Shown here: in pieces, positions 45,074 through 53,192 of the stretch
Position numbering within the stretch: position 1 is the stretch's first letter
Layout: each line of letters opens with the position of its first letter
Assembly (NCBI GenBank): GCA_030067835.1
Contig: CP092441.1
Location: 3,286,001-3,350,000 of the forward strand
Reading direction: 5' to 3'
DNA: 64,000 nt
From: Chakrabartyella piscis
GTDB lineage: Bacteria > Bacillota > Clostridia > Lachnospirales > Anaerotignaceae
Made by a program: the position numbers and the translations under genes
The notes under the pieces: generated by a model
What the model was told of the DNA's origin: nothing
Databases searched by the model: none
What the model saw: the letters and a program-made list of their open reading frames with translations, nothing else

Positions 45074-45139
45074 ATGGAGATAACTTTCATCGCAATGCTC
45101 ATTATGGTATATGCGATTATTGTCGAAATAAAAAAATAA
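45074..45139 (+). CDS. 21-residue hydrophobic peptide, putative type I toxin
   Basis: Peptide of 21 residues (MEITFIAMLIMVYAIIVEIKK split here as MEITFIAMLI then MVYAIIVEIKK): one membrane helix ending in two lysines, as in small type I toxins (Fst, TxpA, Ldr-like), although I do not recognise its exact family. AAAGGGGG lies eight bases before the ATG. The 110-base leader is highly structured, with GACTTCG-GTAT-CGAAGTC and CGGTA-AT-ACCG hairpins near the ribosome site. The mRNA ends in a bidirectional terminator shared with a convergent antisense RNA from its own consensus promoter. The arrangement, not homology, is the main support. Confidence 0.65.
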   Translation: MEITFIAMLIMVYAIIVEIKK

Positions 45140-45218
45140 ACCGCCTACTCACAATAGACGGTTTATTTTAATACATTTAATTTAAACTTGAATTGGGTAC
45201 CGCTTATGTCGGTTCCTT
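45128..45218 (-). ncRNA. Putative antitoxin RNA of locus 1
   Basis: About 90 nt on the minus strand from the promoter at 45225-45253 to the T7 run at 45129-45136. It has a 5' hairpin GGAACCG-ACATAAG-CGGTACC and overlaps the 3' end of the toxin mRNA at the common terminator, as in Fst/TxpA loci. Confidence 0.6.
45138..45170. terminator. Bidirectional terminator shared by toxin 1 and its antisense RNA
   Basis: AAACCGCCTA-CTCACAA-TAGACGGTTT flanked by ATTTT on the plus side and A7 (T7 on the minus strand) on the other. Confidence 0.75.
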
Positions 45219-45224
45219 GCTTTT

Positions 45225-45253
45225 ATTTTATGGGAAAATTGAAATTCTGTCAA
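45225..45253 (-). promoter_or_regulatory. Consensus promoter of antitoxin RNA 1
   Basis: TTGACA (45248-45253), 17-base spacer, TAAAAT (45225-45230), minus strand. MITE copy B begins 13 bp upstream of the -35. Confidence 0.75.
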
Positions 45254-45266
45254 GAAAATTCCTCAA

Positions 45267-45428
45267 GGAAATACTACATAATTCTGATTGTAAAATTTGT
45301 GCGTAGATTTTTTTGCCATATTTACTAAAAAACGGAGGCGATATCGGAAATATCGTCAAGTATTTTGAGTGATTATGGCAGGAAAATAAACCACAAAGGT
45401 TGTAGTCTAGAGTTGTGTGGTGTTACCT
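45267..45428. mobile_element. MITE copy B
   Basis: 162 bp. Ends GGAAATACTACATAATTCTG and CAGAG-like TAGAGTTGTGTGGTGTTACC; TA follows at 45429-45430 and CA (decayed TA) precedes. Aligns along its full length with copy C (about three quarters identical by eye), including GATATCGGAAATATC at the centre and the TTTTTTTGCCATA/TATGGCAGGAAAA inner inverted repeat. Confidence 0.85.
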
Positions 45429-45476
45429 TAACAATGTGGGGTTTATTTTTTTGTCTACCAAGAAAGGGACTATATT

Positions 45477-46253
45477 ATGTTTTCTGATTTATGGGTTTCC
45501 ACCGGTGATTTTATTATGATTATGGTGGCTGCATTTTTGGCTGGTTTTTTGGATTCCATTGCTGGTGGTGGTGGTTTGATTACCCTGCCTGCATATACAT
45601 TGACTGGTTTGCCTATGCATTATGTGTATGGTTGCAACAAATTTTCTGCTTCTTTTGGCACTACAGTTGCTTCCATTCGTTATTGGAAACATAAAATGTT
45701 GGATATTCCAGTTGGCATTTGTGCTGCAATTGGTGCCTTTATTGCATCTGGTATTGCTGCAAAAATTGTTTTATATTTGGATGATGCCACATTGAAAACC
45801 ATGTTGCTGATTATTTTACCCATTGCGGGTGTTGTCACTTTGATGAACAAAAACATGGGTATTGAAGATTTATCTGACACGCTATCCAGAAACAAAAAAT
45901 TGGTGTTTGGTACATTGATTGGTCTTGCAATGGGTTTTTATGATGGTATTTTTGGACCAGGAACAGGCACTTTTGCTTTGATGGCATTTTGTTTCATTAT
46001 GAAATACGATTTACGTACTGCTTCTGGCAATGCAAAGTGTTTGAATCTTGCTTCCAACTATGCTGCTTTGGTTGTCTTTTTCATAGAAGGAACTGTCTAT
46101 TTGCCACTTGCAATTCCTGCTGCTGTTTTTGGTATTTTGGGGAATTACATTGGTGCTGGTTTAGCCATCAAAAAAGGAACCAAAATCATACGTGTGATGA
46201 TTCTGGTGGTAATGGTGTTGCTGTTCTTGAAAGTTGCTGTGGATATGTTGTAA
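45477..46253 (+). CDS. TSUP family permease (TauE/SafE, YfcA-like)
   Basis: 258 residues with eight predicted helices in two related halves. Half 1 has AAFLAGFLDSIAGGGGLITLPAY (17-39) and half 2 has GLAMGFYDGIFGPGTGTFALMAF (about 150-172), the duplicated glycine-rich signature of sulfite/organosulfur anion exporters. HYVYGCNKFSASFGTTVASIRYW follows the first motif as in YfcA. Substrate not known; sulfite, sulfonates or similar anions are usual. Weak GGGA site. No partner genes. Confidence 0.9.
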   Translation: MFSDLWVSTGDFIMIMVAAFLAGFLDSIAGGGGLITLPAYTLTGLPMHYVYGCNKFSASFGTTVASIRYWKHKMLDIPVGICAAIGAFIASGIAAKIVLYLDDATLKTMLLIILPIAGVVTLMNKNMGIEDLSDTLSRNKKLVFGTLIGLAMGFYDGIFGPGTGTFALMAFCFIMKYDLRTASGNAKCLNLASNYAALVVFFIEGTVYLPLAIPAAVFGILGNYIGAGLAIKKGTKIIRVMILVVMVLLFLKVAVDML

Positions 46254-46259
46254 GGAAAT

Positions 46260-46405
46260 AGAACGACGAGGGCGTCGTTCTCTACATAGTGAAAAATGAA
46301 TGGTGAAAACGCCCAAATCCAAAGGGATATTAAGGATGCTATCTTCCGCAATACACATGATTTCATTGGGAATTGTAGGGGTGTCCCTGTGTGGGCACCC
46401 GTAAT
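46260..46405. repeat. R1 hairpins
   Basis: About 46260-46286 (GAACGACGAGGGCGTCGTTC) and 46375-46403 (GGGGTGTCCCTGTGTGGGCACCC). Confidence 0.7.
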
Positions 46406-46455
46406 GTAAACCTCAAATCACCACAACACAAAGCTATGGGATGCTCTTTCGCACA

Positions 46456-46484
46456 TTGACAAATACCAATGTTTATGATATTGT
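46456..46484 (+). promoter_or_regulatory. Promoter of antitoxin RNA 2
   Basis: TTGACA (46456-46461), 17-base spacer, TATTGT (46479-46484). Confidence 0.6.
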
Positions 46485-46490
46485 ATTTTC

Positions 46491-46574
46491 AAAGGGAACC
46501 ACCAAAGTGGTCTACCTCGCGTTTGATTCAGGCTACCCTAAAAACCGGCGAAGTTGATGAGGGTAGCTTTTTTA
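46491..46574 (+). ncRNA. Putative antitoxin RNA of locus 2, with terminator
   Basis: About 85 nt, converging on the toxin gene. Begins with GGGAACCACC-AAA-GTGGT. Ends with the long hairpin GCTACCCT...AGGGTAGC (46532-46567) and T6; the same hairpin ends the toxin mRNA on the other strand. The toxin leader contains GGTGGTT, complementary to AACCACC here. Confidence 0.6.
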
Positions 46575-46580
46575 TTTCTC

Positions 46581-46829
46581 TTATTTCTTTCCGATATAAG
46601 AGAGAAGTGCCACAAGAAACGTACCAAACATTAGGGCAATACCTCACAACCCTCTATCACAACCTTTGCGGTTTATTTTCCCGTCAGAATCACCAAAAAT
46701 ACTCGATGATATTTCCGATATCACCTGCGTTTTTTGATAATTGTGACGAAAAAATCCACTCGTAAATTTTGCAATCAGAGTTATGCGGTATTGCCTTAGC
46801 ATTACCACCAATACTTCATATGTACTCAT
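46581..46829 (-). pseudogene. Holin-like type I toxin gene interrupted by MITE copy C
   Basis: The 5' part (46829-46797) encodes MSTYEVLVVML, behind GGAGG. The 3' part (46631-46581) encodes MFGTFLVALLSYIGKK and a stop. Deleting the MITE and one TA copy rejoins the two in frame into a 27-residue peptide. That peptide has the MSTYE start and FGTF centre of the putative holin-like toxin family. In the present state the frame runs into MITE sequence after residue 11, so the toxin is dead. The antisense RNA promoter and shared terminator remain. Confidence 0.85.
46634..46796. mobile_element. MITE copy C
   Basis: 163 bp, with TA at 46632-46633 and 46797-46798. Terminal inverted repeats GGGCAATACCTCACAACCCT and (reverse strand) AGGCAATACCGCATAACTCT. 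Centre GATATCGGAAATATC when read on the minus strand. The host gene sequence proves that TA was the target and was duplicated. Confidence 0.92.
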
Positions 46830-46895
46830 GTCCACCACCTCCTCTCGTTCACAATAAACAAGAGGCAAACCACCCATCATGGTTCCCAGAATTTT

Positions 46896-46924
46896 ATGAT
46901 ATCACAAAAAATGCTGACATGCAA
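46896..46924 (-). promoter_or_regulatory. Promoter of the interrupted holin-like toxin gene
   Basis: TTGCAT (46919-46924), 17-base spacer, TATCAT (46896-46901), minus strand. Confidence 0.6.
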
Positions 46925-47010
46925 TCTACCTTCCTATTCCTTTGAAAAATCATTTCCAAAATTTACATTAAGTATTTCCAATTAAATTCTAATCTAGTTT
47001 TATTATAAAA

Positions 47011-47043
47011 CCTATTGCTATCTAATAGGATTTAGAATAAAAT
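47011..47043 (+). promoter_or_regulatory. Promoter and palindromic operator of the marR-RND operon
   Basis: -35 TTGCTA (47015-47020), 17-base spacer, -10 TAAAAT (47038-47043). The palindrome CCTATT-GCTATCT-AATAGG (47011-47029) covers the -35, a suitable place for repression by the MarR protein encoded next. A hairpin ACCCAT...ATGGGT follows in the leader. Confidence 0.55.
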
Positions 47044-47145
47044 AAATTGAACATTTCGTATGCTAAGTTACCCATGCTGGTAATATGGGTCGAATTTAGC
47101 GTCAGATTCACAAAAAAAGAACACAAAAGGAGGTTTTTCTTAGAA

Positions 47146-47613
47146 ATGAACACAAATGAAGGTCTTGCTTATGAGCTGCTTCGGTTCAATGCTTATATGC
47201 TTACATTTGCAAGATCACATCTAGGTGATATTCTCAATGTCAATGGAAAAGCCAACCAAGGTTCTTTGACCATGCAACAGCTGAATTTTCTGTTTCAGAT
47301 CGAATCTTGTGGTAAAATTACAGTTTCCGATTTGGCAAAGGCTTTGACCCTAAGCAAAAGCAGTACATCCTTAAGCATTGGGCAAATGGTGAACAAAGGA
47401 TATTTGCAACGTGAAACTTGCAACAATGATGGTAGATATGTATACATCTCCCTAACAGAAACAGGAACAGCTTTATTAAATGAAACAAAGAATAAAATGA
47501 TGGAAAAGACCAGTGCAATTTTATCATTGGAAGATTCCTCCAAGCAAAAGGAACTCTACCATCATCTACAGGCAATCAATCAAATTATATTTACTGGAGG
47601 TCAAACAAAATGA
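47146..47613 (+). CDS. MarR-family transcriptional regulator
   Basis: 155 residues from the ATG at 47146; AAAGGAGG lies 13 bases upstream, a rather long spacing, but no other start fits. The winged helix is visible (LTMQQLNFLFQIESCGKITVSDLAKALTLSKSSTSLSIGQMVNKGYLQRETCNNDGRYVYISLTETG, about 45-110) including the DxR wing in NNDGRYVYI. Probably represses the adaptor and RND genes that follow; its stop overlaps the adaptor start. Drug or bile-type ligands are possible but not shown. Confidence 0.88.
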   Translation: MNTNEGLAYELLRFNAYMLTFARSHLGDILNVNGKANQGSLTMQQLNFLFQIESCGKITVSDLAKALTLSKSSTSLSIGQMVNKGYLQRETCNNDGRYVYISLTETGTALLNETKNKMMEKTSAILSLEDSSKQKELYHHLQAINQIIFTGGQTK

Positions 47614-48881
47614 AGAAAAAACTAATTCTTGGTGGTATTTGCGTTGCGATTATCGCTGTAGTTGCATTCAGAATCTATTCTTCCACAAGTGGTGGCAGTG
47701 GTGATGCAATGATGGCTGGTGGTCCACCTAGTGGTATGTCTGGTGGTATGGGCGGTGGCGCTTCCTCATCTTCACGTGCAGTTGAAGCTATGACCATTGG
47801 AACAGATGAAATTTCCAGCACATTCTTGTACTCTGGTACAGCAGCTCCTTCTTCTCAAGTTTCCATTATGGCTGCTGGTTCTGCGGAAGTCACAGCGGTT
47901 TATGCAGAAGTTGGTGACACAGTTACAAAAGGTCAAGTGCTTTTCACATTGGATACCACAGACCTCTATAACTCTTTGAAAACCACACAAGCAAGTTATG
48001 AAGTTTCTCAATTGGCTTGTGACAATGCAGAATTGACTTATCAAAACAACTTGATTTTGTACACAGAAGGTGCAATTTCCAAAACAGAAATGGATCAATA
48101 TGAATACCAATACAAATCTGCTGCTGCAAACCTCAATTCTTTGCAAGTGCAACTGAGTGTTCTCAACAGCTCCATCGCTGATTATTCTGTAAAATCCACA
48201 ATCAATGGTGTGATTACAGACAGAAACATTGAAGTGGGCGCAACAGCAAGCATGAGCTCTGCTGCTTTCACTGTAATGGATTTGTCCACAATCAAAATTG
48301 AAGTGGGTGTTTCCGAACAAGCAATCAACACCATCCAAATTGGTGACGGCGCAGAAGTAACCATCACATCTCTTTCCTATGAACCATTCATCGGTGAAGT
48401 TGTGACAGCAAGCTCTGGCACAAACTCCAGTGGTACATATGATGTTATCATTGCTCTTGACAATGCAGATGCCAAAATCAAAAGCGGTATGCTCGCTTCT
48501 GTCAGCTTGATCAAAGAATATGTAACAGAAACCATCGTAATTCCTACAAGTGCGATTGTAACAAAAGACAGCGTTGACTGTGTATTCGTTTTGGATGGTA
48601 TTACAGCAGTTCAAACACCTATCGTTGCTGGTGTAGAATCTGGTGAATATTCCGAAATCGTTTCTGGTCTTTCCATTGGTGATGTTATGGTTAATGTTGG
48701 TCAATCCTACCTTTCTGATGGTGAAACAGTCAATCTTTTGTCCTTGGATGGCGAAGATGTTGAAGCTCCTGAAATGGAAATGCCTCTTGAAGGTGAAATG
48801 CCTGAAGGTATGCCAGAAGGTGAAATGCCAGAAGGTGGTGCTCCTGAAGGTGCTGCTCCTGAAGCTGAAAAGGGGGAATAA
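47610..48881 (+). CDS. RND efflux adaptor (membrane fusion protein)
   Basis: 423 residues. A single N-terminal membrane anchor (about 4-22), a Gly/Met-rich linker, then the barrel-sandwich (lipoyl-like) half motifs around VTAVYAEVGDTVTKGQVLFTLDTT and VKSTINGVITDRNIEVGATAS, separated by a short coiled coil. A beta-barrel follows (IKIEVGVSEQAINTIQIGDGAEVTI). The C-terminus is an unusual Glu/Met/Pro/Gly repeat (EGEMPEGMPEGEMPEGGAPE). Overlaps marR by four bases and lies three bases from the RND gene. Confidence 0.9.
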   Translation: MKKKLILGGICVAIIAVVAFRIYSSTSGGSGDAMMAGGPPSGMSGGMGGGASSSSRAVEAMTIGTDEISSTFLYSGTAAPSSQVSIMAAGSAEVTAVYAEVGDTVTKGQVLFTLDTTDLYNSLKTTQASYEVSQLACDNAELTYQNNLILYTEGAISKTEMDQYEYQYKSAAANLNSLQVQLSVLNSSIADYSVKSTINGVITDRNIEVGATASMSSAAFTVMDLSTIKIEVGVSEQAINTIQIGDGAEVTITSLSYEPFIGEVVTASSGTNSSGTYDVIIALDNADAKIKSGMLASVSLIKEYVTETIVIPTSAIVTKDSVDCVFVLDGITAVQTPIVAGVESGEYSEIVSGLSIGDVMVNVGQSYLSDGETVNLLSLDGEDVEAPEMEMPLEGEMPEGMPEGEMPEGGAPEGAAPEAEKGE

Positions 48882-48884
48882 TCC

Positions 48885-51800
48885 ATGCTTTCAAAAATTG
48901 CGATTAAACGCCCCGTAACCACCGTCATGATCACACTCATGATTTTGATTTGTGGTTATCTTGGGTATTCAAATTTGGAACTTGCTCTCATGCCTAGTAC
49001 TGATTTCCCAATGGCTATGGTTATGACATCTTACTCCGATGCAGGTCCTGAAGAAATTCAAACTTTGGTTACAGAACCAATTGAAGACGCTTTTGCTTCC
49101 GTTTCTGGTGTAGAATCCATTACATCTCGTTCCATGTCTGGTATGTCCATGGTTATGGTAGAGTTTTCCGATGACACAGACTTGGACTTTGCAACAATAG
49201 ATTTGCAAGAAGCCGTTGATAAAATCGAAAATCGTTTGCCAGACAATGCATCTGATCCTACTGTTATGACAATGGATATGGATGCGGTTTCCATCGAAAT
49301 CGGTGTAACTTCCACAAGATATGACTTGGAAGCATTGTATACCTTGGTAGAAGATGAATTGGTTCCAAGCTTTGAACGTATCAATGGTATTTCCTCTGTT
49401 ACCGCTTCTGGTGGTACAGAATCTGAAATCATCATCACTGTAGATCCTTATTTATTGGCGTCCTATGGTTTGACCACTTCCAGTCTTTCACAAGCATTGG
49501 CTGCTGAAAATGTCAATTTGCCATCTGGTAGTATGATGCGTGGTCAAACAAGCGTTCAAGTCAACACATATGGTGAATTTGAATCTGTTGACGAAATCAG
49601 AAGTTTGTTGATTTCCACACCAACTGGTGCCATCATCGAATTGGACGAAATCGCTGATATTTATTATGGTGAAAAAGATAGAACTTCCCTCACATATATC
49701 GAGGGCGACGATGGTATTCTCATCTCATTGGATAAAGATTCCACAGCAAACGTTGTAACCGTCAGCCATAGTATCCAAGATACAATGGCAGAATTGATGA
49801 TTGAATATCCTGATTTGTCCTTCTATACATTGTCTGATACAGCCGATTATATCGAGCTTTCCATCTCCAATGTAACAGATACAGCACTCCTCAGTGCGAT
49901 CATTGCATTCTTTGTATTGTTGATTTTCCTTAAGAGTCCAATCACCGCTGGTATCATCGCAGCATCTATTCCAACTTCCATCTTTGCAACATATGGAATG
50001 ATGTATCTTGCGGGAATGTCACTGAATACCATTTCCCTTGGTGGTTTGGTTATTGGTATCGGGATGCTGGTAGATAACTCGGTTGTAGTTCTCGATAATA
50101 TCCATCAACATTATGACCGTGGTTTGGATGCAAGAGAAGCTGCTGAAGTGGGTACAAAAGAAGTATCCCTTTCCATCATGGCTTCCACATTGACCACAAT
50201 CGCTGTATTCTTGCCAATTGCAATGACAAGCGGTACCGTTGGGGAAATGATGGCAAACTTGTCCTACACAATCACATTCGCTTTGTGTGCTTCCCTCTTT
50301 GTTTCCTTGACCTTCGTGCCAATGGCAGCAACACAATTGTTGGAAAGCAAAAAAGTAAAACGTTACCACAAAGAAACAATCATGACCAAAATCCTCAAAA
50401 AATGGGATGCTGGTTTCAATGCACTTTCTTCTGGATACGAAAAAGCAATCCGTTGGTCTTTGAAACATTCTGTAGCCTTGATGGTCATTGTAGTTGCAGT
50501 ATTCATTGGTTCTTTGGCAACTGTACCTCTTACAGGTGTCAACTTTATGGAAACCACTGACGAAAGTACAGTTACACTTTCCATTTCCTTGCCAGAAGGT
50601 ACTGAATTGGAAGAAACAGATGCAGTTATTTTGAAAGTTTTGGAACGTTTGGAAGACTTCCCAGAAATCCAACAAATTTATGCTTCTGTTGGTGGCGGTA
50701 TGATGGCTGACGGTACAAATCGTGGTACCATCAACATGGACTTGGTGGACGTATCCGAACGTGATAAGAGTACAGAAGAAATTTCCGCAGAAATGCAACT
50801 TTTGGTAAATGACATTGCAGGTGCTGATATCTCCGTTCGTGCTGCCAGAAATGCTATGGGTAGTATGGGTGGTACCGATATTTCCTTCAACCTCTATGGT
50901 TATGACAACGATATCCTTATGGAAATCGAAGAAGATGTCATCGAAATTTTGGAAGGCATTGAAGGCTTTGACAATGTTTCTGGTTCCACAGGAGATACTT
51001 CTCCAGAAGCAAACGTTGTCATCGATAGAAGCAAGGCTGCACAATATGGTGTCACCACAACTTCCATTGCAAGTGCACTTTCCACAGCACTCTCCGGCAC
51101 AACTGCAACACAATACACCATCGATGGTACAGAAATCGACGTTGTAATCCAATATGATGAAGACACTGTGGAATACATCTCCGATTTGGATAAAATTGCA
51201 ATCACTACAAGCAGTGGTGCTCTCATTCCTTTGAGCGACATTGCAACCATCGAATATACAGAATCCACAGTAACCATCTTGCGTGAAGATGGCACAAACT
51301 ACATCACTCTTTCTGCAAGTGCAGATGGTATCGACAATAGCGAATCCCAAGCAATGGTTGACGAAGCTTTGGCAAACTATATCTTCCCTGACAACTGTTC
51401 CTATGGTTGGTCTGGTACCACACAAATGATGGAAGAAACTATGGAAAGTATGTATCTTGCTTTGGTGGTTGCGGTGCTTTTGGTTTATATGATTATGGCA
51501 TCTCAATTTGAATCTTTGCGTTATCCATTCATCATCATGCTTACCATGCCTTTGGCTATGACAGGTGGTATCCTTGGTTTGTTCCTCACAGGAAATACCA
51601 TCACCATGACTGCTATGATGGGTCTGGTCATGCTGGTCGGTATGGTTGTAAACAATGGTATCGTTTTGATTGACTATGCAAATCAATTGATGGCAAAAGG
51701 TATGACTGCTTATGAAGCACTCCTCATCACTGGACCTCGTCGTTTGCGTCCAATCCTTATGACAACCTTGACCACAATCCTTTGTATGGTGCCTGTTGCA

Positions 51801-52031
51801 ACCAGTAATGAATCTGGTGGGGAATTGATGAAAGGTATGGCGGTTGCTGTTATCTTTGGTTTGACACTTTCCACAGCTTTGACATTGCTCTTCATCCCTG
51901 TATCCTATATGTGGTTGAATAATAGAAAAGAAAAGAGCGACGCTCGTAAAGCAGCAAGAAAAGCAAAACGTGATGCGAAGAGTGAAGAAAATAGAATCAA
52001 ATTGGAACAAAAAGAAGCAATGAAAAAATAA
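48885..52031 (+). CDS. RND efflux transporter permease, AcrB/HAE1 type
   Basis: 1048 residues, full length with 12 predicted helices and two large extracytoplasmic loops. N-terminal IAIKRPVTTVMITLMILICGYLGY is classical. Helix 4 carries GLVIGIGMLVDNSVVVLDNIHQHY (about 383-406), whose Asp residues form the proton relay. The second half has GLVMLVGMVVNNGIVLIDYANQL (about 905-927). It pumps hydrophobic compounds with the adaptor; no outer-membrane channel gene is present, as expected for a Firmicute. The C-terminal tail is strongly charged (KEKSDARKAARKAKRDAKSE). Confidence 0.95.
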   Translation: MLSKIAIKRPVTTVMITLMILICGYLGYSNLELALMPSTDFPMAMVMTSYSDAGPEEIQTLVTEPIEDAFASVSGVESITSRSMSGMSMVMVEFSDDTDLDFATIDLQEAVDKIENRLPDNASDPTVMTMDMDAVSIEIGVTSTRYDLEALYTLVEDELVPSFERINGISSVTASGGTESEIIITVDPYLLASYGLTTSSLSQALAAENVNLPSGSMMRGQTSVQVNTYGEFESVDEIRSLLISTPTGAIIELDEIADIYYGEKDRTSLTYIEGDDGILISLDKDSTANVVTVSHSIQDTMAELMIEYPDLSFYTLSDTADYIELSISNVTDTALLSAIIAFFVLLIFLKSPITAGIIAASIPTSIFATYGMMYLAGMSLNTISLGGLVIGIGMLVDNSVVVLDNIHQHYDRGLDAREAAEVGTKEVSLSIMASTLTTIAVFLPIAMTSGTVGEMMANLSYTITFALCASLFVSLTFVPMAATQLLESKKVKRYHKETIMTKILKKWDAGFNALSSGYEKAIRWSLKHSVALMVIVVAVFIGSLATVPLTGVNFMETTDESTVTLSISLPEGTELEETDAVILKVLERLEDFPEIQQIYASVGGGMMADGTNRGTINMDLVDVSERDKSTEEISAEMQLLVNDIAGADISVRAARNAMGSMGGTDISFNLYGYDNDILMEIEEDVIEILEGIEGFDNVSGSTGDTSPEANVVIDRSKAAQYGVTTTSIASALSTALSGTTATQYTIDGTEIDVVIQYDEDTVEYISDLDKIAITTSSGALIPLSDIATIEYTESTVTILREDGTNYITLSASADGIDNSESQAMVDEALANYIFPDNCSYGWSGTTQMMEETMESMYLALVVAVLLVYMIMASQFESLRYPFIIMLTMPLAMTGGILGLFLTGNTITMTAMMGLVMLVGMVVNNGIVLIDYANQLMAKGMTAYEALLITGPRRLRPILMTTLTTILCMVPVATSNESGGELMKGMAVAVIFGLTLSTALTLLFIPVSYMWLNNRKEKSDARKAARKAKRDAKSEENRIKLEQKEAMKK

Positions 52032-52044
52032 ATAGCATAAAAAT

Positions 52045-52074
52045 AAGCCGTGGGTGATGAACCTGCGGCTTTTT
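52045..52074 (+). terminator. Terminator of the marR-RND operon
   Basis: AGCCG-TGGGT-GATGA-ACCTG-CGGCT then T5. Confidence 0.85.
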
Positions 52075-52079
52075 GTATA

Positions 52080-52152
52080 AATGGAGGGCATAGAAACCCT
52101 CCCCTACATTGTGTGTTGCGTCGTAGTGCGACCACTGGTCGCCCCTACAGTT
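52080..52152. repeat. Two R1 hairpins between convergent genes
   Basis: About 52080-52109 (GGAGGG..CCCTCCCCTACA) and 52129-52150 (GCGACC-ACT-GGTCGCCCCTACA). Confidence 0.65.
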
Positions 52153-52154
52153 TC

Positions 52155-52859
52155 CTACGATAATTTCCAACCAAAATCATCGTGGTAAATCATTTGTTTG
52201 GTCATACCACCATCAATACAAATGTTTTCACCATCAATGAAACTGGCTTTTTCGCTGGATAGATACAACACCATATTTGCAATGTCTGATGGTTTGCCAA
52301 CTCTACCTGCCAGATGTTGTGTGGCATCTGCACCTGTAAATGTTGTGTTTGTGGTATCAATCCAACCGGGTGAAATGGAATTGACACGCACTTTACCTGA
52401 CAAACTGACTGCCAATCCATGTGTCAAAGCTGCAATACCACCCTTTGCAGCAGTGTAGCTTTCGGTGTTGGCTTGACTCATACGATCCCTTGAAGAAGAA
52501 ATGTTTAAGATGGAAGCATCCTTTGTAAAATAAGGTAAAAAGAGCTTGGTCAGATAGTATGGCGCCACAACACCCACTTGCAATGCATATGTAAAGTCTG
52601 CATAGCCACAAACATCCAAACCACCACGTGTTTCCATGGCATTGTTCACCAAAACATCAACCTTACCATAGTCAGAAATCACCTTTTGTGCAAAGACTTC
52701 CAAATCCTCTTGCTTGCCAATATCACCCACAAAATATGGATTTTCATTTTTATCTATGATGCAAATTGTTGCACCTTCCTTTTGAAATGCTTCTGCAATG
52801 GCAGCACCAATGCCCTTTGCACCACCTGTGATGACAACAATTTTATTTGCGAATTCCAT
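52155..52859 (-). CDS. Short-chain dehydrogenase/reductase
   Basis: 234 residues from the ATG at 52859 (GGAGG site). Cofactor loop TGGAKGIG (11-18); NNAMETRGG (about 80-88) in place of NNAG; catalytic SYTAAKGG (Tyr/Lys); and SISPGWIDT after strand 6. The C-terminus FIDGENICIDGGMTKQMIYH is typical of sugar/steroid-type classical SDRs. Substrate unknown. Single gene bordered by R1 hairpins. Confidence 0.87.
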   Translation of the reverse strand: MEFANKIVVITGGAKGIGAAIAEAFQKEGATICIIDKNENPYFVGDIGKQEDLEVFAQKVISDYGKVDVLVNNAMETRGGLDVCGYADFTYALQVGVVAPYYLTKLFLPYFTKDASILNISSSRDRMSQANTESYTAAKGGIAALTHGLAVSLSGKVRVNSISPGWIDTTNTTFTGADATQHLAGRVGKPSDIANMVLYLSSEKASFIDGENICIDGGMTKQMIYHDDFGWKLS

Positions 52860-53190
52860 AAAAGCCTCCTTTTTGATGGGTGATGGCGGGATAGGAAACC
52901 TATCCCCTACAATTACCAAATACATGAGTATGTGATTTTGTAGGGGCAGATTCCATATCTGCCCGTAATTTCTGGTATTGCGGTTGATTCGTGAATCAAC
53001 CCTACAACTGCACTGTTTTCAAATGAGCATATAGTAAAAAATCTAAGAACCAAAAACCAAGATTCCTCACTACATTCGAAATGACAGCACACAGTCTATT
53101 TTGTCATTCAGAGGAATATAATGACGAAGAATCTTAGCTTTTTAACTATTCACTCTTCATTCTTCACCATTCACTGGTGACACAGTCGCT
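52860..53190. repeat. R1 and R2 repeats upstream of the SDR
   Basis: R1 at about 52888-52914, 52939-52968 (GGGGCAGATTCC arm) and 52979-53007 (GGTTGATTC arm); R2 at about 53038-53140. No gene. Confidence 0.7.
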
Positions 53191-53192
53191 AC

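Noticed and set aside
50019-52091. A 690-codon minus-strand open frame opposite the RND transporter
   Set aside because: Shadow frame produced by codon bias of the RND gene; no start signal and no recognisable domain.
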